The notes under the pieces: generated by a model
The model's input: the letters and a program-made list of their open reading frames with translations, nothing else
Databases searched by the model: none
What the model was told of the DNA's origin: nothing
NCBI GenBank assembly: GCA_024196135.1
Contig: JAMQCK010000003.1
Span: 186,001 to 250,000, forward strand
Reading direction: 5' to 3'
DNA length: 64,000 nucleotides
From: Pleurotus ostreatus/Saccharomyces cerevisiae fusant
Lineage: Eukaryota; Opisthokonta
Shown here: piece after piece, positions 11,623-23,570 of the stretch
Numbering within the stretch: position 1 is the first letter of the stretch
Layout of the letters: every line of letters starts with the position of its first letter
Translations under genes and position numbers: made by a program

Positions 11623-13466
11623 ATGGACGTCACCAAAGCCCGCGCCCAATACCCCATCCTGACCGGCCCCGAGCCCTTCGTCTTTGCCGACAACGCGGGA
11701 GGTTCACAAGTGCGCTCGGAGGCTTGCGCGACGACTTATTCTGTGCTGACTCTTGTATAGGTACCCAAGAATGTCGTTAGCAGGGTCGTAGATTACTTGC
11801 TCAACACCAACGTCCAAATGGGAGCGGACTATCCTGTATCGCAGGTTGCAACACGCCGCGTCATGGTAGAAGGCCCAACCGCAGCCAAGGTGAGTGATCT
11901 CTGAACGCACACCATGCCTTCCCTACATACGTCTTCCATGTCGCGTCGATTGAGTCTTACTGAATTGCCAGATCCTCTTCAATGCAGACAGTGCAGACGA
12001 AATCGTCCTTGGTCAGAGTTCGACCCTGAACATCGAGAACCTCGCACACGGTCTCTCTAGCGATGTTAAGGCCGGAGATGAAATCATCGTCACGGGCGAA
12101 CACGAAGGTGCTCATGCGGCCTTACCCTTGTTTCCTTGGCTCCCTCAGCAATACGCCTCTTCGCCCTTGCTTCCTCTCAACCATCCACCTAAACCATACA
12201 CTCATGCTCACCCCCCTCCCCAGCTAACGGCGGCCCCTGGAAGCACCTCGCCGCCCGAACCGGCGCATCGCTCAAGACCTGGCCCCACCGCCAAGTCGAC
12301 CCCGCTAACCCCTACGCCCTCGCGCTCGTCGTGGACGACCTCCTCCCCCTCATCACCTCCAAGGCCCGACTAGTCGCGTTCACCGCCACATCAAACGTGC
12401 TCGGCAGCGTCGTCCCCGTTGCCGACGTCGTTAAGGCCATCAGGGCGAAGGCGGCGGAGGTGGGCGCGGCGAAGGTAGAGGTGTGCGTGGACGCGGTGGC
12501 GTATGCGCCGCACAAGAGGGTCGATGTGAAGGCGTGGGATGTGGACTATTGTGTGTTTTCGGCGTATAAGGTGTATAGCGCGCATGCGTCGGCGCTGTAT
12601 GTGCGGAAGGCTGCGTTGAAGGGTTCGGTGTCGTCGGTGGTGCATCACTTCCTGAATGTACGTACTCTCCCCTTCGATGCGTCGCCCTCAGTAATGCGTC
12701 TATAGGTCCCCGAGGTCGCCTACAAGATCATGCCCGGCGGACCCGGCTATGAGGCCGTCTACGCCCTGACGGGCATCATTCCCTACCTCCTCTCCCTTAC
12801 CCCGGAAGGCGAGAAGCTCCTCGGGGAGACAGCTCTGCTTCACGATCCGTAAGTGCATTCTGTACTATCCTACTTCTTCAACGCGCACCGGAGCTAACCC
12901 CCCTCCAGCGGCGCGGACAGCATGCCCCTCCTCACCAACCCTTCCCTACCCGCCGTCCTCGACGGCGTCTGGTCCGCCATCGCCGCACACGAGCTTACGC
13001 TCATGGCCCCGCTCCTCTCCTTCCTGACCCACCCCGACCAGTGGGCGCGCGGCGTGCGCATCGCGGGCGACGGTGGCGCGTTCCTTGACGGAGCAAACGG
13101 TGCAGTAGGCGCGCCGTTCCAGAACCACGTCGCCGGCCGCGCGCCGACGGTGAGCTTTGTGATGGTGGAGAGCAGCAACGGGAAGAAGCAGCTGAGGAGC
13201 AAGGAGATCGTCGAGTACTTCGACAAGAGGGGGAAGGTGAGCTTTCTCGTCGCTCACCGGTGCTTAAAGGGCGAAGAAATGGGATACTAACCCATGCCTT
13301 TCAGATTGGAATCCGGTATGGTCATTTCTACGCGTACACCCTCGTCAGCCAGCTGTCGCCCCTCAACGACCCGGCGGATGGCGTCGTCCGCATATCGCTC
13401 GTGCACTACAACACGGTCGAGGAGGTCGAGCGCATCATCGCGGGCTTGAAGGAGGTCCTTGCATGA
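11623..13466 (+). CDS. PLP-dependent class V aminotransferase (cysteine desulfurase-like)
   Basis: A fold-type I PLP enzyme of the aminotransferase class V family. Exons join in frame across several short introns, including about 11709-11760 and about 12107-12223. The segments seen are FADNAGGSQ at the N-terminus, HEANGGPW (formed across the 12107-12223 intron), TATSNVLGSVVPV, the PLP-contact Asp in VCVDAVAYAPH, and the Schiff-base Lys in VFSAYKVYSAH. The C-terminal domain ends in VRISLVHYNTVEEVERI. The exact reaction is not determinable. The group includes cysteine desulfurases, selenocysteine lyases and epimerases; there is no obvious desulfurase Cys loop, so a desulfurase role is not claimed. 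The ATG at 11623 is the first in frame and follows a CT-rich leader. Confidence 0.86.
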
Positions 13467-13593
13467 GCGGAACAATGCAGAAGATGCAACGCAGCAGTGC
13501 GCTGCAAATGTACAGTATGTCGATTCATTACACGGGGCAATCCAGGAAGTATGTAAGTACGTGTGTATATTCACGGATAAGTATAGCGTGGCA

Positions 13594-14416
13594 TACAGTG
13601 ATCAAGCACTCGATGAGCAGCCATCACTCGATGAGCAGTCGGCCTCGGGAAGGACTTTAAAGTCTTCGTGTCAAGCCGGAGAAATTGGCAGTCGCAAGAG
13701 GAGTAGAGTATTTACTATGTGTAATATCTCCAGGCCGGGGGGTAACCGACGTCGAGACCAGCGGGCTTGCGAAGGCAGCTGAGCAGCGCTTGAGCAGCTC
13801 AAGCACAATTCAGAAATATTCTACTAGGTTTCCCTGATGCCCGCCCGCCTCATAAAAATCCTGGTATGTAGAAAACATGCTTTAAAGTACACCTGAGCTG
13901 CGTAAAATGTGCGGAGATGCATGAGTGCGGATAGAAATGGGAAATAGCTGCAAGGGCGTCAAAATGGGCAGCGTGAGCAGTCACATAGTCACATCGGCAA
14001 TCGGGCCTGTCGTGCCGTGGCTCTTAGAAGATCCCAGCGTGGACGGCCCAGAAGGTACAATACTGAGCAAAATTTGTTCGCGGTGAGGCCCACCGCTTGC
14101 ACGGATGGCCGTGGATGCTCAAAAAGGGTAGGAAAGGCGCTGAAGTGGCGTAGTAGGAGTTCGGACGGCGCACTCGCCTCGACGGGCCGGCGTGATGTGA
14201 CGCTGCTCATCGAGTGATTTCGCTGCCGTTTGCTCATTCCCGCCATGATCCCCCTTTTGTGCTGGTACCTCTCGCCTCTAGGCCCTGAAAGTTGGCATAT
14301 CGAAAGCTACATATGATACGGTTAGATCGATGTACTTTTACAGATGCTAAAGCCCGACAGTAGATACTCCGAGGCAGTCCAAATTTGGGCTGCTCATCGA
14401 GTGCTTGATCACTGTA
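13594..14416. mobile_element. Non-autonomous TIR element of Tc1/mariner (pogo/Fot1-like) type
   Basis: The element is about 819 bp (13596-14414) with 27-bp perfect terminal inverted repeats (13596-13622 and 14388-14414), beginning CAGTGATCAAGCACTCG. It is flanked by TA on both sides, the target duplication of the Tc1/mariner superfamily. The 14-mer CACTCGATGAGCAG occurs four times: twice in the TIRs and twice subterminally (13625 onward and, inverted, near 14199). No transposase is recognisable inside; the longest frame (13989-14246, minus) is unassigned. The flanks rejoin to restore a unit of a 22-bp repeat array, which independently supports insertion at TA. Confidence 0.8.
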
Positions 14417-14480
14417 CAGCTGAGCAAAGCGCTGCATGCAGTCAAGCAAAGCGTGACATACAGCTAAGCAGAGCGTGGCG
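14415..14480. repeat. 22-bp tandem repeat array (3 copies right of the TIR element)
   Basis: Three imperfect 22-nt units, with a core like AGCAAAGCGTGACATACAGC, run from 14415 to 14480. A further copy lies left of the TIR element (about 13576-13595, AAGTATAGCGTGGCATA). The array appears to have been interrupted by the insertion. There is no evidence of function. Confidence 0.65.
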
Positions 14481-14692
14481 TGAGGTACGTGAGTGCACAT
14501 GGCGGAGATCTATGCTACATTACAGGGCAAGTCAGCGGGGAATTACAGAACGAGGTAGCGGGCACAGGTCTACTGTAATCCGGTGTACATGGCATCAGGC
14601 TGTCGAAGGAGCGCGGCGGGGTCGGGGGTATCAAAGGTATAGTACAAGATAAAGGATACACTTGGGGCTTGATAGGTGTATGAACTGAACGG

Positions 14693-15878
14693 CTACTTGT
14701 CGCAGAGGCTGGCGCGCCTGAGGTTACGCCAGTTGCTCAGGACGGTCCCCGACGAGCATCGGCCGCGCTTCTTTCCGCAGGTGGGAAATGGAGCGGGCAC
14801 CACAGCAGGCGTGTCATGGGCTTGACGCTGTGCTGGCCACTTCAAGGCGGCAGTCGCCGGCCAGTTGTTTGTGGCTGTCCGGCGCGAGTCCTCGAAGGTG
14901 GTCGCAGTGCGGCGCACCTTGGCGACTGGCGCCATGTTCTCGTCGGCGTCGGCGCTGCTCCGGTGGTTGTTGGCAGTCGACGAGGTCAGAAAGGAATGCA
15001 TGGACGGGAGGTTGTTGCTGGCCCCGCGGTGGTCGCTGGGATCGAGGCGGAGGGGAGGGAGGTTGATCTCGCCTTGGGCATCGTACCAGCGCGGCGATAG
15101 CGTGAGGCTGGGCATAGCCCTCGCCGTCGAAGGATTGGCCTCCTGCTTGACGCCCCGCGGCTGTCGACCGTGGACCCCCTGGGGACTGGGAAGCCTGATG
15201 GCCGGCCCGCCGGCGTAGATGGAAGCAGAGGACAAAGAGCCAGGCCCATACGTAACGTGAGAGCCGGACGACGGAGTGTATTGAGCTGTGAAGAGCCCGC
15301 TGGTCAGGCGATGTGGGCGCACGCGGACAAAGTTGCTTCACGTACCTGGTGAGGGCATCCGACTGCGCTGCGAGGAAGCCCCGTCCGGCGTGGGCGTGTA
15401 CATCTCGCTCTCGTCTTCGGGCGATGTCGATCGCTGCACGACAGCTTTCTTCTGCTGGGCCCGCGCCTTGCGCTTGGCGGGGTCGTGGATGGGGTGGAAC
15501 TTGTAGTCGGGATACAGACGCTTGTGCTCGTCCGCGATGCGCTTCGCTTCGAGGGCCCAGGGAAGCTTCTCCTCTTGGGGGAGGCCGTCCCAGATCCTAT
15601 CTAAAATACATGATTAGCCGACGACAGCGACGATGATCCCAGGAGGACGTACGAGCATGGGTGCACAGACCACCGGGGAGCATCTTTCCGTACGACACGC
15701 AAGCCTTCATGAAAGCGGAGCGCCACACAATCCACTGGTTGGGCGGACGAGCGATCTTTCCGTCCTTCCCTGGCCTTGGAATCTCGTACTCGCTCATCCC
15801 GACCTCGGGCAAAGGAAAATCATACTCGGCGTCGTCGACGACGAGCCGTACGGTGCGGAAGAACGTCATTTCAATCAA
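14693..15878 (-). CDS. HMG-box transcription factor
   Basis: A putative DNA-binding regulator. The HMG box starts about residue 38 with IARPPNQWIVWRSAFMK, continues across the intron at 15601-15653 into RIWDGLPQEEKLPWALEAK, and ends RLYPDYKFHP followed by a basic stretch (AKRKARAQQKK). The central part of the box is somewhat divergent from the usual SKIIG helix. A second intron (15286-15345) leads to a long polar Ser/Pro-rich region ending at 14693. Sequence-specific HMG boxes of this PPN type occur in fungal mating-type and developmental regulators. No homeodomain or pheromone gene is adjacent, so a mating role is not supported. The start is the ATG at 15878. Confidence 0.8.
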
Positions 15879-18472
15879 ATATTAGTGGCGATGGCTGCAG
15901 AGCGGGAGAGGAGGGTGAAAATGGGACAAAGTACGAGGAGGAAGTAAGGTTGGCCATGCACCTTTATATCACACCGCATCCGTCTTCTTGATGCAGACTC
16001 CATTCATAGATGGATTGGGCCACAAGCACTCACACACGTGGAAGCAGCACTTTGTTGTCCTTTTTGTTCTAGCGCGCCGCATGGTTGGGTAAGGGCAGCC
16101 GCATCCGGGGGTTCGCCAGAGAATGAAAACAGCATGCAGGCGGGAATGGGATGCCGAACGACGGACCGTCAATGGTGAGTCACGACTCCCCGGGGAACAC
16201 TCCTTTTGTCCTTCAAAAAGGAAATGATCCGTTATCGGCGCGTTTTGCTTCCGTGCGGGGGCTTTTCTTGCTGCCCTGACGTACACCAACATACACGAGG
16301 TGGCAACCAGGCCAAAGATGCTGGCCCAGTCAAAACCCCTGCAGCGTTGGAAAGGGTGCGGGACGTACGGAAAACACCAAAATGCAGAGGCTGTGTGCAC
16401 GTGTCAGATTTTCTCAAGCAACCCGAGGCGCGAGGAGGCCGCGCGGCAAGTAAACCAGAATGGAACAACGCCATTAGGCGCAGAGACAATGAGCCATTGT
16501 GCACTGCCAGCCCGAGATGGTCTTTACGTCGTGGGTGATCGGCGACCTGGATATAGGGAATGAGGCGCTAAAAACAAAGGAACCCAAAGAGGGAATCTCG
16601 GAGTTAGCCGCGCGTTTTTCCAATCGAACCGTGACTCACATGCAATGTTCCACGGAGCCCGAAACTCATTTGCACCGTTCTTTCAGCCGACTGTCTGTCG
16701 CATGCCAGTAACCTGTGTCGCTGGCTCAATCACAGCTGCTGTCAATGGGAGGCTGCGGAAGGCTCTGGCGTTGCCGGCAGAATAGAGAAATTTGGGCCTA
16801 CCTATCCCCATTCGAGGCAGCCTTATTGTGCTGCTAAGGCGCACGTAATGAAGAACCTCGCCCGAGTTATTGCTACACCCATCGTGGAAACAATTGACCG
16901 TCCCTATTGTCCCCATCGCAGAGACGCAAACGCCGGGCGTCAAGGGCCTCAGAACCCCGCGTGCAAAGTTCACGAAGCCGCAGGCGCCAGGGCGACGGAA
17001 GCGAACGCAGATGGAATCAGATCCCTTATCGCGCTTTCATCTCAAGCGCGCTTCCCAGTTGGGATACAATGTTCATTCCGTAAAGCTTCCATTAGCCTCC
17101 GTCGAGGTCTTGATGTTGACGCGCGATCCGTAGGGGCGTGCCGATGGGAAGGTTCCCACAGGCATTCAAGGCGAAGGTCTTGTCTGTGCACGATAAGTCG
17201 GCTGGCGCACGGGCCCGATGGGAGGCCCCGTCGCCGGCGCCGAGTATTGTATTCGAGGGCTCGTGCAGAGAGCGTCTGTCGGACCCGTCGGTCGCTAGGC
17301 GTGCGACATAACGTTAGACCTGTTGATGGGTATAACCTATGTGGCGCACGGTGTTCAAGCCGACAGACAGTCTCACCGCACTTGAATTGGAACCATTGAC
17401 GGCCGCCGCGTTATGAAAGGTCCAGGCCCTCGAAGAGAGCGCCAAGGTCAAGGTGAGCGGAGAAGTAAGTGACTTTCTGGCGAAGCGCGGTCGATTTTTC
17501 CAGGCGTCAAGATGGGCCAAAGGCAATGAGAGACGCCGTCTCCATAATTAAGCGCTGGGTCTATGCCGCTGAAGCAGCATGAATAGGGGGAAGCTGTTGT
17601 ATGGTGGCGCAACGCGCCGGCCTTTCAGAACCATATCGCCCGTAGGCAGTTGGTGACAGGATTTGCAGTGCATCGATGTCAAAGGGGCCGCGAATAGCCC
17701 AGCCAAGTTGCGACGTTCCAGGGTTTCAAATAGGAAGCGCAATGCTTCCTCAAAAGACTGCAGTGGCATGGTGGCGCTAGTGAAGGTGGAATGTGACACT
17801 CAGTCACATCACTCGCCTGGCCTCCAAGCAAGGACAAACATTGTCCTTGCTTCCTGCCACCATGTCGCCTCGTGCGGAATGCTCAGACGGTCTGTTCAAC
17901 AGGTTTTATTGCACTGAAGGAACTTTCCCTCAATGAGCCAGCATCAGAGATGATACTTGCCTTCGCATCTGTTCCTTTCAAAATCTCGAGCGCTTATACG
18001 TATCCCACGAACCAGTCAAGGCCCTGGACCTCCCTCGGGGCACATACGTCCATGGCCTACTACGTTCGTGGAAGATCGACGCCTGCGCAACTTCTCTGGC
18101 GCGATCTTCGGTTTTGGGCCTTGTTGGCCTCAAAGGGGCACCTGGCCTCTCGACCTTGAGGAGTGTGCGGGGTTGCGCGGGCAATCAAGTCCCTAAATCG
18201 GAGTTGAGCTCGTCGATAAGTCGCCAGCGGCGCTCATAGTGGGGGGACGGACATTCCTTTGTCCGACTGATAGACGCGGTCGATGTGCAAGTGAGTGCTG
18301 CAATGAAATCGTGCAAATAAATTACGACACCGGGAAAAACCTATCGTATGTACATACTCCAAATAGTCAAAGCCAGCCCATCGCGTACTATCTACCATAC
18401 CACCAATTTGAACAAGGTTCCCCTCGCCCACAGCCTACCAGCGGCACTTCGACCCCCAAATATCACCACCCT
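15879..18472. other. 2.6-kb stretch without a confident gene
   Basis: Several open frames exist (for example 16848-17399 plus and 17548-17799 minus), but none shows a family motif or convincing introns. The stretch contains a perfect 12-bp hairpin at 17826-17852, listed separately. It could hold a long promoter, a non-coding RNA or a decayed gene; sequence alone does not decide. Confidence 0.45.
17826..17852. repeat. Perfect 12-bp inverted repeat with 3-nt loop
   Basis: AAGCAAGGACAA (17826-17837) is followed by ACA and its exact reverse complement (17841-17852). It would form a stable hairpin in RNA or a cruciform in DNA. No gene end is known to lie beside it, so a terminator role is only a guess. 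Confidence 0.6.
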
Positions 18473-19340
18473 CTAAGCACGCGGCCTCCCAAAGAACCCG
18501 CGCCGGTTGCCGTACGTATCCAGCGTCGGTTCCCAGCGCCCATGCATAGGGCGCCTCCACGCGCGCCTCGAGTGCGCCAGCCAGACGCTAATGAAGAGCA
18601 AGATGGTCATCACGCCCCAGCCGGACCACGCGATGGCGATGAGCGCGGTGAGGATGCGGCAGGCGCGGTAGTGCCAGCACCAGGAGAGGTCGCCCCAGTA
18701 GTGCTGGGGGGGGGGGGGTTAGATGGTTTGGTTTGACGCATGGGGAGTAGAAGGTGAGGCGGAGAGAAGAAGACGAAAGGGGGAAGAAAGGGAAGAAGGG
18801 GAGAAGTAGGAGTGAATGGATACGTACGGTCGCGTAGGCAACGCCGACGAGCCAGAGAAGCCACAGGAAGACGAGGGTTCCTATTTCGTGGCTGAAGGTT
18901 CCTGGGAAGCCGGAGACTTGGAGGCCGCGCTGGATGCTATGGAGACTGTACGGGTGTCAGCACTGGAAACCATTGCATGTAGGAAGGGGCGCACGCATAG
19001 ATTGACCAAAGGATAGTCAAGATGCTGGAGACGAGCAGCTCGACGATGGTGCGCTCTGGATAGAGGTAGCAAGTAAGTCGACTGAATTTCTGTCAAGAAT
19101 TTGGGGAAGTACCGTAGAAGTCGCGGCCTCCGTTCAGCGGATCGCCTGGAGGCAAGTTCATGGTATAGTGGACGCGTGTAATCGTGAGGCCCAAGAGCGT
19201 TATGGAGAGCAGAAGCTGCGATAGAGTCGAGTGTCAGTTGTCGAGCGTCTTAGGCGAATTGAAGGGCATCTGCGCGCACTCACGAGCAGAATGTAAAGCG
19301 CCATGCGCAATGGCGGCATGTTTGACCCAGCGTATGCCAT
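18473..19340 (-). CDS. Four-helix membrane protein (MARVEL-like)
   Basis: About five exons join in frame. The N-terminal exon starts MAYAGSNMPPLRMALYILL, followed by an exon with LLLSITLLGLTITRVHYTM, a third with RTIVELLVSSILTILW, a fourth with EIGTLVFLWLLWLVGVAYA, and a last exon with HYWGDLSWCWHY and a final hydrophobic helix (WGVMTILLFISVWLA). Four hydrophobic segments with polar loops and a short basic tail fit the tetraspan or MARVEL-domain proteins common in fungi. The acceptor of the last intron is preceded by 13 consecutive C (plus strand G, 18706-18718). The family name is tentative; membrane location is firm. Confidence 0.75.
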
Positions 19341-19958
19341 GGTGTCGAGGCTGTCCGGGTAAGCAAGGGAAGTAGTGGCAGGCTAAGTAGTACTTGTGGA
19401 AGACGACAGTCGAAAGGAGACCTGCCCTTCCCTGGTCTCTATAACTACTTCTCCAGAGCGCACCATGAGGTGTACACGACGCCAGGGAGATGAGGGCCTA
19501 GCCGAGGATTGGGGCGCGAGGAGTCATGAGCCACGTTCAGTTCTTCTAATCGAGTCTTCATAGAGCCCTCAACATCCGTAGCGGGGTCAGGAGATCGCTC
19601 ATTCCCCAATCGCCGTGGACTCCGCGAGGCAGTAGGCGCAGTGAAGCACGCCAGGATGACGTTTGGGTGAGGAGAGGGATCCTATTGTGAATCTATACCT
19701 CTATCATTGATCATAACATGCGCTGCGAGCATGGCGGAGTGCAAAGGCTCATGGTCGTTGAGTTCAAGACGAACATCCCACGAGCATGGGCGTTCGGCAA
19801 ACGCCGCTCCGCCGGGCGCGACAGTGGCGTCAGCACGCCGGCAGTCTCGGACGCGTACCCCACGCATGCGATCCGGCTTACACGCAGCAGCGACGGTCAG
19901 TGGGTCACGATGATTGCGAGTCTCAATGTCTCTATCTTTCCCCTTGTCCTGAACCGCC
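19341..19958. other. Intergenic, divergent promoters of the membrane-protein and lipase genes
   Basis: The two genes are transcribed away from this 0.6-kb region. No further gene, RNA or repeat was recognised. Confidence 0.5.
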
Positions 19959-21915
19959 ATGTCCGACGTCCACCTCCTCGTCCTCGTCCACGGCATGTGG
20001 GGGCACATTGGTACGAGCGCGCGCGTTTGAGCTGTGTGGCGCAATGAACTCACCGATGAATAGGTCATCTCGAGCAGATGAGACGTGCCTCGGAGGCCAT
20101 TAAGCCCACAGATGGGTGCAGATTACACGTCCTGCGGCCGGTCACCAATTCAGAGGAGCATACGTACGATGGCGTCGACTGGGGAGGAGAGAGGGTCGCG
20201 CAGGAGGTGCGTCGTGCCATCGGTTTAATGAACTTAGATTAACGCCGAAACAGATCTTGGATGAAGTGGACAGCCTGAAAGACAAAGGCGAGAAGGTCGT
20301 CAAATTCTCAATCACTGGCTACAGCTTGGGCGGGCTCATATCGCGATACGCCATCGGGTACGTCTCATCCATTTGCATCGTTCGCCGAGTTACTGACCTT
20401 AATCAGGATCCTGAAGCAAAAGGGTTTCTTCGACTCCATCACCCCCGTCAACTTCATCACCGTCGCGACTCCACACCTTGGTCTCATCAGGTCCGTAGAG
20501 TACGATCTGGCTTCGCCTACCATCTCTTACTCGTTTGGCCAGATATCGGACAACCCTGTACACGCTCTTCGCATATTTCGGCCCAAAACTCCTGGCTCGC
20601 ACCGGCGAGCAGTTCTACTCTGTAGACAAATGGTCCGCGAACGGACGCCCATTGTTGGAGGTCATGGCAGATCCCGGTAAGGTCAGGGACCGGATGTATG
20701 CGATGCTTTACTGATCATGATACAGACCGAATATTCTATCAGACCTTGCAGTCTTTCCAACGCATCGCTATATACGCTAATGCGTGAGACCTCCCCGCTT
20801 GTCTGTGATTGACTTTGCTGACCCCGATTCCCAGCGTGAGCGATCACACTGTACCCTATATGACTGCCGCCATAGACCTGGATGACCCGTTTGCTGATAT
20901 GGAAACCAATGGACTGCAAATGTGCGTACATCATCATGCATTTGCTGCCCCGCTCTCCACTGATGAATCTTGCAGAGAACTAGACGAAAAGTACAACAAC
21001 GCCATAATCCTGTCTTACCATCTACCCGACGAACCACCTGCGAAGCAGCATAGCAAATTTGACGCCCGCAAGCTCGCGACCAGCGCCGTGAGTTTGGTCA
21101 GTATGGGGCTTGCGATTCCACCTCTGACGTCTGCGTCTCTGCAGTTGCTGTACGCGGCCGTGCCGCTACTCGCGCCCATCGCCATCCCTTACGCCATCAC
21201 GCGCTTTATGCGCGAGTCGCGCTCGTCCCGCGCGCGCATCAAGCTCCTCAAGACGGACGAGACGCTCGCAGCTATGCTAGAGAAGATGGAGGCGGGCGTG
21301 GAGGGCATGACCATTGGGTCGCCGACCAGCCCGGTTGCGGAGAGGGAGAAGGAGAGCCCGGTGCCGATGGCGGATGTGGAGGTGGACATCACGGAGCAGA
21401 TGCACGTTCTGCAGGTCCCAAGGCGCTCGCACTCGCCGGATGCGACGACAGCGTCGTCAAGACCTGCGTCGTCGGAGGGTACGCGTGCGTCTACTCCTGC
21501 ACAGGATGTCTCGACGCCGGCGTCGTCTCCGCCCACTTCGACATCCGCGATAGCGGCGCCCTCAGAGGGGACGAACACGAAGCCGTTGCACCGAACCCGA
21601 TCCATGTCCCAGCTGTCCACGACGTCGAAAGAGCACAAGAAGTGTCATCGCCGCAAGGAGAAGGTGCCGCATCCGGTCACGACGCCGCTCCAGCACAAGA
21701 TGGCCGAGCAGCTAAACGCGTTGCCGCTGGTCAAGGTGTGATTTCAAAATTTACGTGCTGCGAGGCAGTAATTGATGAATTCGCAGGTCCGCACGTTCTT
21801 CCCAGGCGCGGTGAACTCGCATGCGGTTATCGTGTGTCGCGACCTGGAGACGTTCAGTTGGCAGAAGGCGGGGCAGGGCGCGCTGAGGCACTGGGCAGAT
21901 CACTTTGTCGCTTAA
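19959..21915 (+). CDS. DUF676-family lipase/serine esterase (ROG1-like)
   Basis: A putative lipid-active alpha/beta hydrolase of the DUF676 family. It starts MSDVHLLVLVHGMWGH, the oxyanion-side HGxxG-type segment. Removing short introns gives HTYDGVDWGGERVAQE, then the nucleophile elbow GYSLGGLISRYAIG, FITVATPHLGL, and a LARTGEQFY segment. AIYANAVSDHTVPYMTA carries the likely catalytic Asp and supports the family. A hydrophobic stretch near 21100-21200 may anchor the protein to membranes. A Ser/Thr/Pro-rich region follows, and the last exon (about 21788-21915) ends HAVIVCRDLETFSWQK...HFVA, where the His of HAVIV is probably catalytic. In yeast, relatives act on phospholipids or lipid droplets; the substrate here is not known. 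Confidence 0.83.
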
Positions 21916-22194
21916 GCGCTTTGGGTCTCGTAGTCCCCGGGGTCATAGACACTCTTCTTTATGCTGTTGTGAGTATCTGTTTCTTTCGGCTCACGTAGCA
22001 ATCATCGCTGACCGACGACGTAGACTTGGATATCATGACTCTGTATTTATATCGAGGAATCGTGTTAAGTCATCGCAGTCTGGCATCACATTCCCCAACG
22101 CAGAACTCGTTCGTCATTTGAAACCCATGTAACATATTCCATACACCCTTTTTGATTACCTGATTCTTCTCGACTCCCCCTAGCAGCAGAAGGC

Positions 22195-22954
22195 CTACAG
22201 CATGACCATAGCAGCGCCGACCATAAGACCACCGATCTCTACAGCGATGACCGGCGCTACCACACCCCCAACAAGGAAGAATTCGTGGTGCATGCCGGAC
22301 GCCGCATTGGAGTCGGTTGCGCTCGCGGCCGCGTCGGACGACGTGGTGGAGGATGGGCCAGTTGACGTCGCGTCCGATCCCGACGAGGTCCTCGTGCGGC
22401 TGGCGCTCGATGCGCTGTTGCTAGCACTCGATGCGCTGCTGCTTGCCAACGTGCCCGTCGAGGTCGCTGCGGAGCCGGACTCTGACGCGCTGCCAACTAG
22501 CACAAGCACGAAGGTCAGTCATCTCGCGTGGGGGTAGAGGGGTTATGACACGCACTAGCCGCGCACTCGGCTGCTTGTAACTGCAGCGCCGTTTGCTGCT
22601 CTTCCTCTGTGCAGTTGTCTTGCAAGCAGGACTTGGCGTCATCCTGGAAGCTCGCGGACGTGCACACGCATTGCAAGTCCGTGCTGGAAGATCGTCAGAC
22701 CGAGGAAGGATGGGCGGGTCAGGGGTTTCAGTACTCACATCGAGGAGCAGCCGTTTGACGACGCGGCGTCGCTCTGTATCTCATGTCAGCCTGCGCATAC
22801 AGGTTGGTGGGTTGTCGTGCGCACCGAGCATTGTAAGATGCAGGCGGAAATGCCAGCCGTGCTCGTGGCCGCCGCGCTGGTAGCTGCAGACGTAGAATCC
22901 TGCGCGATGACCGCGGTCGCAAAAGCCAGGAATGCGATGGACGCGAACTTCATC
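22195..22954 (-). CDS. CFEM-domain surface protein, copy 1
   Basis: A signal peptide (MKFASIAFLAFATAVIAQ) is followed by a CFEM domain rebuilt over three short introns. Eight cysteines in the order ISAC, ILQC, NGC, LQC-VC, KSC, NC and AEC fit the family. A long Ser/Thr/Ala-rich stalk follows (likely O-glycosylated), and a hydrophobic C-terminus (LVGGVVAPVIAVEIGGLM) suggests a GPI signal. CFEM proteins act at the fungal cell surface, some in haem uptake and some in adhesion or host contact. It lies head to tail with a second CFEM gene at 23571. A TATA-like element is upstream at 23079-23085. Confidence 0.85.
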
Positions 22955-23078
22955 TTGTATGATGAGTACCTCAAAGCGCAGTGAGGGAGAGGTATGGGTC
23001 GAGCAGGAGATGAGATGAGTCGAGAAGAAGATCGGTCGCAGAGCAGCGCACGCAGGACGCGCTTTTAGTGCGCGGGAC

Positions 23079-23085
23079 CTTATAA
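23079..23085 (-). promoter_or_regulatory. TATA-like box of CFEM gene 1
   Basis: TATAAGG read on the minus strand, about 125 bp upstream of the ATG at 22954. The placement is compatible with a core promoter. Confidence 0.4.
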
Positions 23086-23570
23086 ATGGTGGTCGTCTCG
23101 GATGTCATCTCGAAGGTCAGGCGGGACCCCGACGGTCGAGAGCACCGAGCCGCGTCTTGCCCGCTGAATGGGCTCGTGGCCACGATTCGCGGTGGGGTGA
23201 CATCGAAATGAGGGATTTATGGCATGATTTCACGCGCGTACGTTGTAGAACGCGGTCTCGGCGTTGACCATGCCACTTCGGCCACCGACGTTGCAGGCGT
23301 CCACAATGACACTGACCGCGGGGGTCTCGGATGAGCAGTCTTGGGTGTCACGCATATTAGAGAAATGGACGGAGTAGGGGGATAGATAGAAATGTCTATG
23401 ATAGATACTGTTGCTTCCGCGGGAGAAAAGTTCAGAGAAGCATATGAGTGAGAAGAGTGGAAGAGGAAGAGCGAAAAGAAGTCAACTTTGGGGAAGCAAC
23501 GGCAGGAGATGCCGACGGAATTTCTCGAGAAGATGAAGGGGCGAAGCAGTGAACAGCAACGGGGTGAAAG

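Noticed and set aside
14693..15878. Mating-type locus
   Set aside because: The HMG-box gene alone is not enough; no homeodomain, pheromone or receptor genes are adjacent, and basidiomycete MAT genes are usually of those types.
16848..17399. A 183-codon plus-strand frame in the gap before the membrane-protein gene
   Set aside because: Arg/Cys-rich composition with no domain, splice partners or conserved segments; probably non-coding.
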